A stretch of 64,000 nt of DNA. Origin: Liolophura sinensis. Lineage: Eukaryota > Mollusca > Polyplacophora > Chitonida > Chitonidae. Each line of letters starts with the position of its first letter. Within the stretch, counting starts at the first letter, position 1. The position numbers and the translations under genes were made by a program. The DNA is taken from positions 9,852,281-9,916,280 of the forward strand of contig NC_088301.1 of the NCBI RefSeq assembly GCF_032854445.1, in the 5' to 3' direction. The notes under the pieces are model-generated. The model did not search any database and was not told where the DNA came from. It was given only the letters and a program-made list of their open reading frames with translations. Below, in pieces: positions 12,455-23,203 of the stretch.

Positions 12455-13394
12455 TCAGTGTTTCCAATAATCTTTGTATTTCTGATAGACAGCATAACAG
12501 TTTCTATCCTTATTCAAGCACAGGGCAACTTTACACGTGTCACAGTAATAATGTGATCTGTGTCTATCGGTATCGTAGGACTTTCCGTTGGCCACTTTTG
12601 GCTGAGCACCACTAACACAAGTATTACCACTTCTGATAATTTTTTCATTACACACTCTACAGTCACGTCTCTCTTTAGTGTAGACAGGCAGGTGAGTGCC
12701 AACATCCTGCAGCCTATGTACCTCAGTAGGATCTCCAATCGATTGCCTACCCTTTTTCTGCCGGTATGATCGGCCACCAATCAAAGACTTGGCAAGTTCC
12801 ATTTTATAGGTCAAGTATGGTCTTTTTTTCATACCAAACTTTTCACGAGTGGCAGATTCAACAACATAAGAAGCCATGTATCATGTGGTTAGCTGGGTTA
12901 TATTCATGTTGCCAGTCAGCATCATTATTGGGCTGTTCAAAATGTACTCCAACACGCCTTCGTTGTCCTCTTCCACGTCCCCTGCCACGCCCCCTGCCGC
13001 GCCCTATGTCCGTATGCCCATTTACCTGTCCCGTACTATTCCTATTTACTCCAGTTACCTGGGTATTATCATCTGTACTGCCATCATATGAAGTGTCAGA
13101 TTGCATTTTGTAATCGCTGGAAAGCTCAGAGTCAGAATCCACGGAATAGTCTGTTTCCTGATAAATAGGCTCAATGCTCACACATGAGCACCCATTCTGC
13201 ACCGGTAAGACACCTGGATTGCTCACCGGACCGTCAAATGTTGTTGTTGTACTGCCGGAATTGTCCTCCGAGTCCGATTCATCGGAGCTATAATCACTTT
13301 GTAACAAGTCACAGTCATACTCCCATTCGGAATCTAAAACCGCGTCAACAGCTTCCTGGGTATTTAGTAACAATCGCCGCGTCGCCATGTTCAT
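12455..13394 (-). pseudogene. piggyBac transposase remnant, catalytic core missing
   Basis: Two overlapping minus-strand frames. The first (13394 to 12858, 178 codons) starts MNMATRRLL and holds an acidic Ser/Asp-rich N-terminus (DESDSEDNSG) and an RG-repeat tract, then DADWQHEYNPA. The second (12877 to 12455, 140 codons) holds a basic segment and a Cys/His-rich end, with CRVC, then YYCDTCKVALCL and C-x(2)-VY. Known: piggyBac transposases have an acidic N-terminus, a DDD catalytic core and a C-terminal cysteine-rich domain that binds the ends. Inference: only the first and last parts remain; the core of several hundred residues is absent and the two frames are out of register where they meet near 12865. 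It cannot catalyse transposition. Confidence 0.75.
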
Positions 13395-13563
13395 GAAGCA
13401 GGATGAAAATCCAGGTAAAAACAGTGAAAAGCTCGACTCAGGTGGCTGTCACACGCCTACACGGGAGCCGCCATTACTGCTAGACATTTCAATTGTGCTA
13501 GCCCCCCTCTAGGGCCAATTCATAAGTGGGTCAAGTAAAGTAAACAAAACCACGTGTTTACCG

Positions 13564-13597
13564 GCCAAATTTGGCCGGTCCGTCAGGAAAGGGTTAA
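13564..13597. repeat. piggyBac terminal repeat with TTAA
   Basis: A perfect 18-bp palindrome around AAATTT (CCGGCC-AAATTT-GGCCGG form) followed by the CCCTTTCC complement and TTAA at 13594-13597. It lies 170 bp beyond the transposase start codon, as expected for the 5' end. Confidence 0.7.
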
Positions 13598-13599
13598 AG

Positions 13600-14414
13600 C
13601 CTATTGTTAATTTAAAAATTTAAAACTGAAGACCAAAGGTTTTTTTTTAATACACGTCCAAAAATATCTTCTTTTATTTGATTGGTGCTAATATGGAATA
13701 TATGGTTCCCTTAGGATATACCACTCTTTGAAACAAAATCCGAATTCAGGAAAAGTAAAACTAGCTGAACATTACAACCACAAACAGTAAGGTACACAGT
13801 GATTAGTATTACTGTGAAACATAGTTTCCTCCCTTAAAGATACAATTAACATTAGAATGAGAAACCTGCTTGTTATAGTCTTTCCGAACTCAGTCATATC
13901 ATATCACTATCAGAATAAATAATGTTAACACTTAACTGTTAACTATCATTGTCAAAATAAGAGCGAACTGTTTATATACATATGCCGTCAGACAGTTAAG
14001 AGTTATCTCCCCTGTACTGTCCACGGCAGAAATGGGTGTTTTAGTCCGGAAAGTAGTCTCCCCTGAACACATAAGTTTGGGCGGAGGGTAATTTGAATTG
14101 AGGTTTAAGCTAAGCGCCGTTACGGTATCTTAGAAACCATACCGTATAGCTTTATTCTGATTGGTTTATTCTTGCTTTGTCACTCCGTTCTTCACATTGC
14201 GCGATAATTCGTCGGAGACATTCGGAGGTGAATAGTCTTAATTCCAAGGAGCTGTAATTTTAATTGTGATTTCGGGCCAAAGTTTTACTTTAAAATTATA
14301 ACTTGGTAGAGTTAGAGTTGTGCAATTTAGGGTTTTTTTCTACCACTGAAATGGAAATTCAACTTGGAAGCTGCAGTATACTAGCGTTGGTGCGTTAAGT
14401 TTGGGAGCGGAGTC
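13600..14414. other. Stretch between piggyBac and gag remnant
   Basis: No coding segment seen. It may hold the 5' part of the retroelement whose gag-like frame starts at 14415, but I see no clear terminal repeat. Confidence 0.4.
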
Positions 14415-15598
14415 ATGCCTGGTACAAGGAATGTCGGTTCTAAGAGACCTTTGCGAAAAAAAAATTGGTTCTCGGAGCCAAAAAAGCTGTTGCCGAGAAT
14501 AATACAAAGAGGAGGAAAACTGTACCAGACAGCTGTTAGGGGCCCCAAGTACGCAGTGCTGCAGCCGGCATCGGTACAAATGAAACAGCCATTGCGGCAT
14601 CAAGCCATGCCGAGGAGGTCGTGGATGGCGGGGGAATAGGCGGCTTACACTACAAGAAGCCATCCCGGCATCAGCATCTTCAATTAACGCAGGTAATCCA
14701 TTATCTGTTTTAAATGATCCCATGTTTCACGGCCAAAATTCAGGGAATCGTTTTGCTCATGTCAGTTTACCAAGTTCAAGCCTAGGTGGGGTGTCCCAGT
14801 TCCTGCACGGGGTGCCGTGTAGTGTCGCGGAGTGTCACTGGGGTGAGTTCACTGAGTACAATAACGTCACCGGCTGTTGGCTCAAACACTGTAAACACTC
14901 AGTCTCAACCTTTGCTTACATTAATTTTTTGGGTGGGCCTTTTCCCGAGCCGTCAAATGTTACTTATACGTTTATTCCACCGTTCATACCTCCTGCCATG
15001 AATCCTCCTAATCCCCGTACTCAGAAGTTGTGACGACTTGGATCCCAAGTATCATTGCAAGTTAAGCAAAAAAATGGTCGGGGGAATACGTTAAAAACAA
15101 CTCAAGAGCTTACAGAGCAAGTTTGTCCTGTAGTTTTTAGTGGCCCACCTTGTGACTGAATAACGCTAAAGCCAAAAGGGAACATGTGGAAAACAGACTC
15201 GATCGAAGCATGGACAAACGCATCCCTGAGTTTTTCAAGTATTTATTTGGGGTATAAGTACATAAGGGACATATGCATATTAGCTGCTTGCCTATGTGGT
15301 TTTGTGTGGCGCGATTACGACGAGCAGTTACGCTTGAAAAAACTGAGAAATTCAAATTCATCGTGGGCAGTGATAGACGCGGAACTATGGATGTTTTGTT
15401 TGCTACCAAGAAATGAGGGTTAGTTTGGATCTGACTCCCACAATTACAATAAAAGGGAATAAGTTTGGGGGAGCAAAGTCTCGTTCAGCATCTGCCTATT
15501 GTTGGGCTTACAATTCTGGCGTTTGCAATCGTTCTCTTTGTAAATTTAGGCACGCTTGTGGCAAATGTGGGGAAGGTCATCGTAGTAAGAATTGCTAG
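14415..15598 (+). pseudogene. DIRS/Ngaro-like retrotransposon gag remnant
   Basis: Decayed gag-like gene spread over all three plus frames. It begins MPGTRNVGSKRPLRKK (14415). At 15184-15423 it carries WRDYDEQLRLKK and SSWAVIDAELWM, and at 15413-15598 the cysteine cluster YCWAYNSGVCN, CKFRHACGKCG, GH and C. From general knowledge, a DYDE..R/ELW region followed by an N-SG-x-C...C-x-F-x-H-x-C-x(2)-C-G cluster is seen in gag-like proteins of tyrosine-recombinase (DIRS/Ngaro) retroelements of marine animals. Frameshifts and stops separate the pieces (for instance the stop at 15421-15423). No reverse transcriptase, RNase H or recombinase follows before 17 kb, so only this end of the element survives. 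Confidence 0.6.
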
Positions 15599-15699
15599 AG
15601 CCCAGGAAAGGGGGATAGGGGCTTTCGCCCGACCAGGCCAAACAACAAAGCGCAGGTCTCCGAATAAAACCAAAGAAATCGGTTAATATTACCTCTCAC

Positions 15700-16125
15700 C
15701 ATTTTAGTACATTTATATTTGTACTCCATTTTCTGTACGTAGCACTTTGTGAGCTTGTGTTTCGTCACTTGCTATTTTTCAGACGTTATTTTGGAGCTTG
15801 TACTGCTCATTGTCGCTTTATGCGATTACGTACATTTCATCCCAGTTTACCCTGAAAGTGACTCTGTTTATATTTCCGAGGAGTGAAACATACATCGCCA
15901 ACTAGGCATCACGGACTCTACTGTCGACCTGTCCGCCCCGAAAACTTGTACCTACACAGCAGTTGGCGAATAAACCATTGTCAGCGTGCACGCCAATGTC
16001 ATTCTGTAATCCTTCGACTGAGGAATATCACTTGACTGTGGATTTTATATTTACGTAGACTGACTGGCCTTTGGAAGCCGGAATATTCTATACGAATTTG
16101 GACGCTGTCTTCAGTAAGAGAATAA
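15700..16125. other. Gene-free stretch
   Basis: AT-rich sequence downstream of the gag remnant with no coding or repeat signal I can support. Confidence 0.4.
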
Positions 16126-16146
16126 ATATATATATATATATATATT
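16126..16146. repeat. (AT)n microsatellite
   Basis: Ten uninterrupted AT dinucleotides. Confidence 0.9.
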
Positions 16147-16559
16147 GAACTTACTCAGGCGTCTTCGTGTTTTTTTTTTTTTTTTGTTTTTGTTTCTTGT
16201 TCGTTTGTTTGACCTTGTGTAAGGCGAATCGCTGATCTTAAACAAGCAAGTTGTACTTTATATTTACTCTCTGATAGTGATACCCTTACAAAAGAACAAC
16301 CGACAATACAGAAAATAACCAAAACTCATTCTTCATGACTACAGAATCTTATGTCTTGTGGCTTTATGTGTTTTAATCTTGTGCCTGGTGGTTCATTGGT
16401 TCTGAGCTGGTGCCTTTTGGCTCGATCTTTGTTTAGCTTATGTCTTGTTAGTGGATGCTTGTTGTTAAGGTCATGATGGTTTCGCGGGCGTGTGACTCAG
16501 GACACAAGCTCACAAAAGTATCAAGCGTGCTGTGCCTGTATTATTGATACTTTGGATAC

Positions 16560-17275
16560 CGTTGTCCGTGAATTTAATGCTTTTGTAAGCTTGTATCCGT
16601 GAACCTGGTGCTTATGTAAGCGTCTGTTGGTGAGCCTGGAGCTTTTCTAGCACAGTGCCTGGTGCTATTGTAAGCTTATGTCTTTGAACCTTTTGTTTTT
16701 CTAAGCTTACGTCCGTGAACCTGGTGCATTTGTAAGCCTGTGTTCATGAACTTGTTGTTTTTGTAAGTTTGTGTTCATGAACCTGGTGCTTTTGTTACAT
16801 TTTGTCTGGAAAAATGTTCTTTTTAAGCTTGTATCCTTGTGCATGGTGTTTTTATGTAAGCCTGGCGTTTTTGTAAGCTTGTGTCCATGTTCCTTGTGCT
16901 TTTGAAAGCTTGTGTCTGTGAGCTGGCTTCTGTTCTAAGCTTGTATCTGTGAGACTGATGCTTTTGTACGCTTGTGTCCATGAGTCTGGTGCTTTTGGAA
17001 CCTTGTATCAGTAAGCCTGATGCTTTTGTAAGCTTGAAAGCTTGTGGCCATGAGCCTTGTGCTTTTGGAAGCTTGTATCCGTGAACCTGGTGCTTTTGTA
17101 ACCTTGTGTCTGCGAATTGGCTGCTTTTGTAACCTAGTGTTCGTGAGCCTATCGCTTTTTTCAGCTTGTATCCATGGGCCGGGTGCTATTGCAAGCTTGT
17201 GTCCGTTGAGTCTGGTGTTTTTGTAAACTTGTGTTGGTGAATCTGGTGCTTTTGTAAGCTTTACTCATGTAGTTT
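16560..17275. repeat. 31-bp minisatellite
   Basis: About 20 imperfect copies of a roughly 31-bp unit with core GTGAACCTGGTGCTTTTGTA followed by AGCTTGTGTCC; TAAGC motifs fall at 16586 and 16617. Its complement resembles the 17-bp array at 19262, which lies in the opposite orientation. Confidence 0.9.
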
Positions 17276-18289
17276 TGCGCCTGTTATTACGCTGGTCTCG
17301 CGAGTCTTCCAGATGTGTTGTATGAAACAATTGTAGCATCGCAGGTTTGTAATGTCTTGTGATTTATATGGATTTATATCCCAAGTCAGGGGGTAATATA
17401 GCGGCAAGAGATGACTCATTCAGGAGACTAGCTCACAATAAGGACCCGGAAATAAATGACCACAGTCCACAATCAATGCTTCTGAATCGGGAATCCCCAT
17501 TACAAATGTAATCCCCTGCTATTTTTTGTTGTATTTATTTCCTGGGGCTGCCCTTGGTTTTAGGTCTGATTGTTGGAGGATACTATTTTTTTGAGGGAGG
17601 CTTTAACATTTCTTTTATTTGCGTGTTTTTAAGAAATTTATGTAGATGCACACTGGACAACGGTGGTATTAAATCAGATTCAGTGCCCTCTCACTAAGTG
17701 GGTTTGACTTTGTCAGCCGTTTGTCAATTTTGCGAGTATTTTCACCGGCTAACCACTATGAGGAATTTGAGAGAAATTACCGCAGTGGATAGGCATGCCC
17801 AGAGCGTTCAGAGCTTGCAGAGTTAGGTACCGTGTGTGAGGCCAAAGGTGAACATGTAAGTAAATGGGAAATCATTTATGGACTGTGGCCAAGTATCCGC
17901 TAGCTTACTTCCGCTTCATTATTGACACTCACTGGTGCAAAATATACTAGTCTGAAGTAAAGCAATGAACCCCAGCGAGAAAATTCATTATGGTACATAT
18001 TGTGTTATGGTGGCGTCATTTTCTTCGTCCAAGAAAAATATTACCCTTTGTGCGGCGCTTGAAAGTATTCAATGCTGGGTGAGTCTGCCAGAATATCTTT
18101 CTCGAAGAAACCAGAAGATGTGGCTAAGGATTACCTCACTACAGCATTCTTGGACTTTACGGGGGAACAGAATTGGGCTGGCTTCTAGCGGTGAGAATAT
18201 CAGTCATTGGTGTCTGCTGCTGCATTTGTCTATTATTATGGCCTTTGAGGACGGAAACCCTTCCGGACAAGATCTGTCGCCTGGGCAAG
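17276..18289. other. Gene-free stretch
   Basis: A 113-codon open frame starts at 17965 but runs into the SINE-B insertion site and has no recognisable domain. No supported gene. Confidence 0.4.
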
Positions 18290-18302
18290 CAGATGGAAGG
18301 GA

Positions 18303-18679
18303 ATGAGCGAGTGAGTGAGTGAGTGCTTGGGGTTTAACGTCGTACTTAACAGTCATTTGACGACAAGGGAATGAGAGTGCATGATTGATGCAAAGGTTTA
18401 AACCATTCTGCAAAGAGTGAGTGAGCGCAGGGCGGATTTCCGCAGCTCTTTTATCTAGTTCTGCTTCACTGAGACACCTTACCGAAGGCAAGTAAGCCGG
18501 CCCGTCCAAGCCATTATACTGATACGGGTCAACCAGTCGTTGCACTATCCCCTTCATGCTGAAGGTCAAGCGACAACTTCCTCTTTTTAAAGTCTTAGGT
18601 GCGACTCCTGGATCCAGGATTGACCGTGGATCTACCACTCCCAAGCTGACGCTCTACCAACTGTGCTATCCGGGCCGAT
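18303..18679 (-). repeat. SINE-B, full length, antisense, with 13-bp target duplication
   Basis: tRNA-derived head on the minus strand (TAGCACAGTTGG as A box), then body and a CACTCACT-type tail (GAGTGAGTGAGTGAGTG on plus). It is flanked by CAGATGGAAGGGA at 18290-18302 and 18680-18692, a perfect 13-bp target-site duplication, so this is a retroposed copy. The tail side carries an extra internal stretch (about 18345-18415) between two GTGAGTGAG blocks. Confidence 0.9.
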
Positions 18680-19261
18680 CAGATGGAAGGGACTGCTGTA
18701 ATTAATTCAGTTTTCCGACTGCTATAGTAGAAGTGAAATATCTTAGTTTGACTTCAAACATTATTCAAACAATAAATAGATTATCAAATCTATATATTTA
18801 GAGAGACTGACATAATAGGAGTTTTGTGTGTGTTTGTTTACAGTTGACGAGTGGGCTTGTGGTGGTGACAGTCCAAATGATTTAGTGATTAATTTGACTG
18901 ACATGTTAGTATTCTGCCGATACCCCTCCTAATAACGCCATGCATCCCCAACCAAAAGGGCAAAGACGGAGGGCGGAAATTTATTGTGTTGAGTGCAGAT
19001 GTTGGAGGCGTCAGTGGGATCACCAGTAGTGTGGCCACAACATGACCCAAGTGAACAACTGAATTTATTGACCGCGGAGCGACTGGCTAGGGCTGCTCGA
19101 TGAAACCAACATGAAGACGCCGAACCGTAAGAGTAGTTGGCCATACTCTTAGTTAGGCGGCTTAATGTATCTAGTTTATGTTCATTGGTATCTGTCATTA
19201 TAGGTAAACCACTGGAATAAGTGACACGAGCTTTCAAAGGCTTCAGACTTATAGACGCAAA

Positions 19262-19400
19262 CTCTCAAAAGCATTAAGCTCACAAAAGCATTAAGCTCAC
19301 AAAAGTATTCAGCTCACAAAAGTATTCAGCTCACAAAAGTATTCAGCTCACAAAAGTATTCAGCTCACAAAAGTATTCAGCTCACGAACACAAGCTCACG
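19262..19400. repeat. 17-bp tandem repeat
   Basis: About eight copies of AGCTCACAAAAGTATTC or AGCTCACAAAAGCATTA. The complement (GCTTTTGTGAGCT) resembles the core of the 31-bp array at 16.56-17.28 kb. Confidence 0.9.
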
Positions 19401-19487
19401 AAGCTCACCTTACGGATCTCGACCTCTTTCTCTCTCGCAGTATTATATCTTCTTAGTTCTTTAAATGAAAAGATGGGACTCGATCGA

Positions 19488-19570
19488 CACAGCGCTGCCT
19501 TGATTTAACGAAAGGCATTTGATACGGTAAATATCTTCCTTAGATTTATAGGCGGCTCAGCAAATAGGTG
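19488..19570 (+). pseudogene. Non-LTR reverse transcriptase fragment (palm motif A)
   Basis: CLDLTK in one frame continues as AFDTVNIFLRF in the next, matching the D-x-x-KAFDTV block of non-LTR retrotransposon reverse transcriptases. One frameshift lies within the motif and no further domain is legible. A short match, so tentative. Confidence 0.4.
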
Positions 19571-20254
19571 ATCAGTTGCTTGAAGTGTACATAATGCCAC
19601 ATCAGAGTGTCATAGCACCAGAAAGATGCCATTGCGTGTCAAATATTCAGACGTAAGAACAGAAACTGCGCATTGTGTGAAGTTGTTGGGTTGCACACGT
19701 TGTCACTGACTTCTTAACTTGGACAGCAATATACCAAAGGATCTTGCATATTGCGTGTACATATCTCGCTTGTAGCATTTCTTATGTCATCACTTATGAA
19801 TATTATTGACTGAGGAAGCCCGAATAAATTACCAACTTTCAACAAGTTCAGTTGGCCAACTTTTCCACATGCGGCACGTGCGTCATATTCGTGGAAGACC
19901 AGCGAACTTCATGTAAACCTACACCAGGTTATTGCGTGTTGCTACCAACGGCACGAAGTCGGTCACAAGCCTAGCAAAGAGCCATGGTTTAATCTAGTCA
20001 TAAGCTGGTACATTACAAGTGAATAACTCAGTCAGCTCAACGTGCGGAAGAAACCGAAGTGCCCGAAGTAAACCACTGACCTATGGCAAGTTACTGGCAA
20101 CTTTCCTCTGTGAGACACACAAAGATGCATATCATACTTGTGAATGGCCAATGCTTTGATTGCAAGCAGCCAGTCGATGTGAGCTTATTGTCACCAAGAC
20201 CTCCCGAACAGTAAATAAAAGCAGAGGAGCCTATATATCCTACCCAAGTACCAA

Positions 20255-20800
20255 GAAAGTGTATAAATTACGAAAACAGGGTGAAATCATATAATGAGAA
20301 GCAGTCAACACTTTTCAATGATGTAGGAAAGACGCAACGTATATTCCAGGCGACTGAGTGAAATCAGTATTCAAACCGTGTACGGGGCCTCCGTGGCTCA
20401 GCCGATTAGCGCGCTAGCGCAGCGTAATAACCCAGGAGTCTCTCATCAATGCGGTCGCTGTGAGTTCAAGTCCAGCTCATGCTGACTTCCTCCCCGGCCG
20501 TACTTGGGAAGGTCGTGGCGGAACGTGGGAAGGTGGGATGGTCGTGGGTTTCCCCTGGGCTCTGCCGGGTTTCCTCCCACCGTAATGCTGGCCGCCGTTG
20601 TATAAGTGAAATATTCTTGAGCACGGCGTAAAACACCAATCAAATAAATAAATAAATAAATAAATAAATCAAACCGTGTACCATGCTAGAATATAAATTT
20701 TCGACAATAAAATATGTATCTCCGTTGAAGTTTGATTGCGGCTGTTAATATATCCAAAGTGACGATCAAAATTCAACACGATGAATATATACAGCCCCTA
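20255..20800 (+). repeat. Interspersed family C copy, split by SINE-A
   Basis: Starts with AAGAAAGTGTATAAATTACG and reaches ATCAGTATTCAAACCG at 20371. It resumes after the SINE-A as ACCATGCTAGAATATAAATT, TATCTCCGTTG and AATTCAACACGATGAATATA. The same order without the SINE occurs at 42.34 and 58.60 kb, which shows that the SINE inserted into it. Confidence 0.8.
20384..20668 (+). repeat. SINE-A, full length, with 13-bp target duplication
   Basis: The best copy of the family. Head GGGGCCTCCGTGGCTCAGCC contains the A-box-like TGGCTCAGCCGA; GAGTTCAAGTCC is the B box. A conserved body follows, ending TAAAACACCAATC and an AAAT-repeat tail. TCAAACCGTGTAC flanks it at 20371-20383 and 20669-20681. 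Known: tRNA-derived SINEs carry internal pol III promoters and move by LINE machinery. Confidence 0.95.
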
Positions 20801-21180
20801 GCAGTATAGGATATAAATTCGCTGAACGAACTGAACCCGCAATTGTGTGTCCTCTGTATTGAAACACAAGCGTCTTAATGCTATAACAGGCAATGAGTGA
20901 ATATAAAACGACGAAATTATCAAAGACATTAATATCAGTACATGAAAATTGCGTTATTTTCATTTTTTACTACTTGAAATGACCGATTTTGGGAAGTATT
21001 AAAGGAATACTTGTAAATACAGTGTTGGAGATTGACTGCCCCCCACTTCTTAATATCAGAGGCATAAAATGAGTTAAAATACAGGGTCGTGAAAGTGATA
21101 TGGTTGGAGTAAAAATGTAAATAGAAAAAAAAGAATAACAAAACAACTTTTAAAGTTTCCGTGTGTCTTTTTTTTATTAA

Positions 21181-21437
21181 GTCGTTCGCACGACTTAAGA
21201 TCACGTGAGCACGAGTTCATAAAGATCTTGACAGGACGAGGTAATTGGCCAGTAGAAATGCACAATTATGTCGTGCACACGAGATCTTTGTTAGGTCGTG
21301 CCACAAGATCTTTGCAAGTCGTGAGTACGATATAGCAATTACCTCGTACTCTCGAGATTTCTATTAAGTGGAGAGCATTTCTATTATGTGCGCACGACTT
21401 CGCGCACATAATTGTGCATTTCTATTGGCCAATTATT
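21181..21437. repeat. Inverted-repeat element (MITE-like), copy 1
   Basis: GGCCAGTAGAAATGCACAAT at 21247 faces its near-complement ATTGTGCATTTCTATTGGCC at about 21411, a 35-bp inverted repeat. Between them lie repeated TCGTG/CACGA and AAGATCT motifs and a TGTGCGC...GCGCACA hairpin. Confidence 0.7.
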
Positions 21438-21779
21438 ACATGAACATGACTCATCAAAACAAAACATAACTGACACTTAAACATTGTATGTTTATTTTTT
21501 CTATGTAATTTTTTTCTAGCCTTGTCATTTTTACGACTCCGTAGTTAAAAGACGGAAAATGTAAAAATGTAGTCGACGACAAGATAAGGTGTCTTGAAAA
21601 CATGGACCCAGGGTGGCCATTATGATTCGTAATCAGGGACTTTCAAGGCTTTCTAAATTGGCTGTCTTTTTCCTTCAGAATTTATGGTGGAGAAACATAT
21701 ATTGACACAATCCCTGTTGCTGAATCCTGGCAGACGGATGGGGATTTTCACAGTAAATAATCACCTTCGTTTATTTGAA

Positions 21780-22290
21780 GATTTCCCGAATGACAGCGTG
21801 TGGTCCACCTGATAGCTTTTACAGGTACAGGTTTAATTATGTGTCTAAACGATGTTTGGCTCGAGAGACCTAAGTGGTCCACTTGATAGATTTCCCGGGT
21901 GACCCGATGTTATTTATTTATTTGATTAGTGCTGTTCGCCGTTTTCAAGAAAATTTCACTCACACGGCGGCCAGTCTCATGGTGGGAGGACACACAGCCG
22001 CGGGAAACCCATCTGCAGATTTCTGACAGACATCCCCACGTCAGGTCAGAGAGTCAGCCTTAGCTGGACTTGAACTCACATCGACCGCATTGTTGACAGG
22101 CTGCTAGGTCACTGTGCCGTTCTGGCACGCTAACGACCTCAGCCAATGTTTGTCCCGAGAGGTCTAAGTGGTTCACCTAAAAGTTTTCTAATGTATATCT
22201 GCACGATGCTTGTCCCGAAATGCCTAAGTGGTTCACTTGATAGTTTTCTGGGGGACCGGTTTACCACTAAGTTTATTCCAGGAGTTGAAA
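21780..22290. repeat. Degenerate tandem repeat of about 70 bp, split by SINE-A
   Basis: Four units with CCTAAGTGGTTCACTTGATA or a close variant and TTTTCTGGGGGACC-like endings. Two units lie on each side of the antisense SINE-A at 21911-22140. Repeated in copy 2 at 26613-27123. Confidence 0.7.
21911..22140 (-). repeat. SINE-A, antisense (duplication copy 1)
   Basis: Reverse of the whole element: TTATTTATTTATTTGATTAG, GGCGGCCAGTCTCATGGTGG, GGACTTGAACTCAC (B-box complement) and a truncated head ending GCTAACGACC. Confidence 0.85.
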
Positions 22291-23104
22291 ATACGATTTC
22301 TTCAGTAGTCACAATCTGGCCGACAATCAGCACAAAGCATTTTTATTGCCCGTCGGAATTTAGTGTGAGAACTGTAATTTACTAAATAAAAACGTCATCC
22401 ATCCTCAAATAAATATTTTGTGTTGCTTTGTGCAATTTCTAAAGGCCAATATCTTCAGAATAAAGTGGTCGTGAAGTGTGTCGTAAGTTTGCATTGCAAC
22501 GCCTTTAACTACTGAGCGCCTGGCAGTGCAGCTAAGTATTTTTCCATTCTTAAACTTTTGATTCGCCGGAGAGCACCTAAGACAGGGCTTGTTTTTCTGC
22601 AGCAAACTCTGATCTAAATAAGTGAAATTAAGAAAAAAGAGGTAAAATGATTGTTCTCTTTATTCACTAAATTTATTTACATTTGCTGGGAAAACGCGAG
22701 CACGCCATCGCGAATTATATTAGAAATTATACGCAATTCCAAAAATATATTTCCATGAAAATGTCTGTTTCTACTATTGATACTTTCTTTGTGGAAATGA
22801 AGATATGGAAGTTAATGATGATGTAATGATCACATATATTTCATCGAAATCTGGGCAAAAGGATGCAACATGCCAGTTTTTAAACACAATTTTTGAAGCT
22901 TTTACAAAATGTTTTCTATGGTTCTGTATAGAGAGTCTATAGTCTGTAGTCTCCGCGTTTCACCATGTAAACGAGTGTTGAATTTAGCTCACGAATTCTC
23001 AAACACCATATTTGTTCAAAAACTGATAAACTTGCTATCCCTTATATGACCGCAATGGATATATCATTAGGACTCCATGTCCGACCTAAGCTTTTTGGAT
23101 CCTA

Positions 23105-23203
23105 ACAACTGAATACTTTCCTTTCCTCGGGTAGTGAGTGCATCATGACCCTACGCTTTGAAGGAATCCCTTGACCTTGACAATTCAAAGATATTATTTC
23201 CAT
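23105..23203 (-). pseudogene. LINE endonuclease N-terminal fragment, copy 1
   Basis: On the minus strand, MEIISLNCQGQGIPSKRR and about 15 further residues match the start of the EEP endonuclease domain of LINE ORF2 proteins (I-S-L-N-C-Q-G-x-x-x-P-x-K-R-R). It breaks off after 33 residues. Upstream on this strand is an A/AC-rich tract (23222-23281) that also reads as a poly-Lys frame and is not protein evidence. Confidence 0.55.

Larger units (their letters stand above)
12455..13597 (-). mobile_element. piggyBac DNA transposon, internally deleted
   Basis: The transposase fragments at 12455-13394 sit inward of one recognisable end at 13564-13597. Read inward on the minus strand this is TTAA then CCCTTTCCTGACGGACCGG and an 18-bp palindrome, CCGGCCAAATTTGGCCGG. 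TTAA target sites and CCYTTT termini are hallmarks of piggyBac. I could not find the matching end near 12.0-12.45 kb, so that side may be diverged or lost. Confidence 0.7.

Noticed and set aside
17965-18306. 113-codon frame
   Set aside because: Runs into the SINE-B target site and tail; no recognisable protein features.
19262-19400. CRISPR-like array
   Set aside because: Units are directly adjacent without unique spacers, and the genome is eukaryotic.
20384-20470. Possible tRNA gene
   Set aside because: A and B boxes are present but there is no cloverleaf, and the sequence continues into the SINE-A body and AAAT tail.
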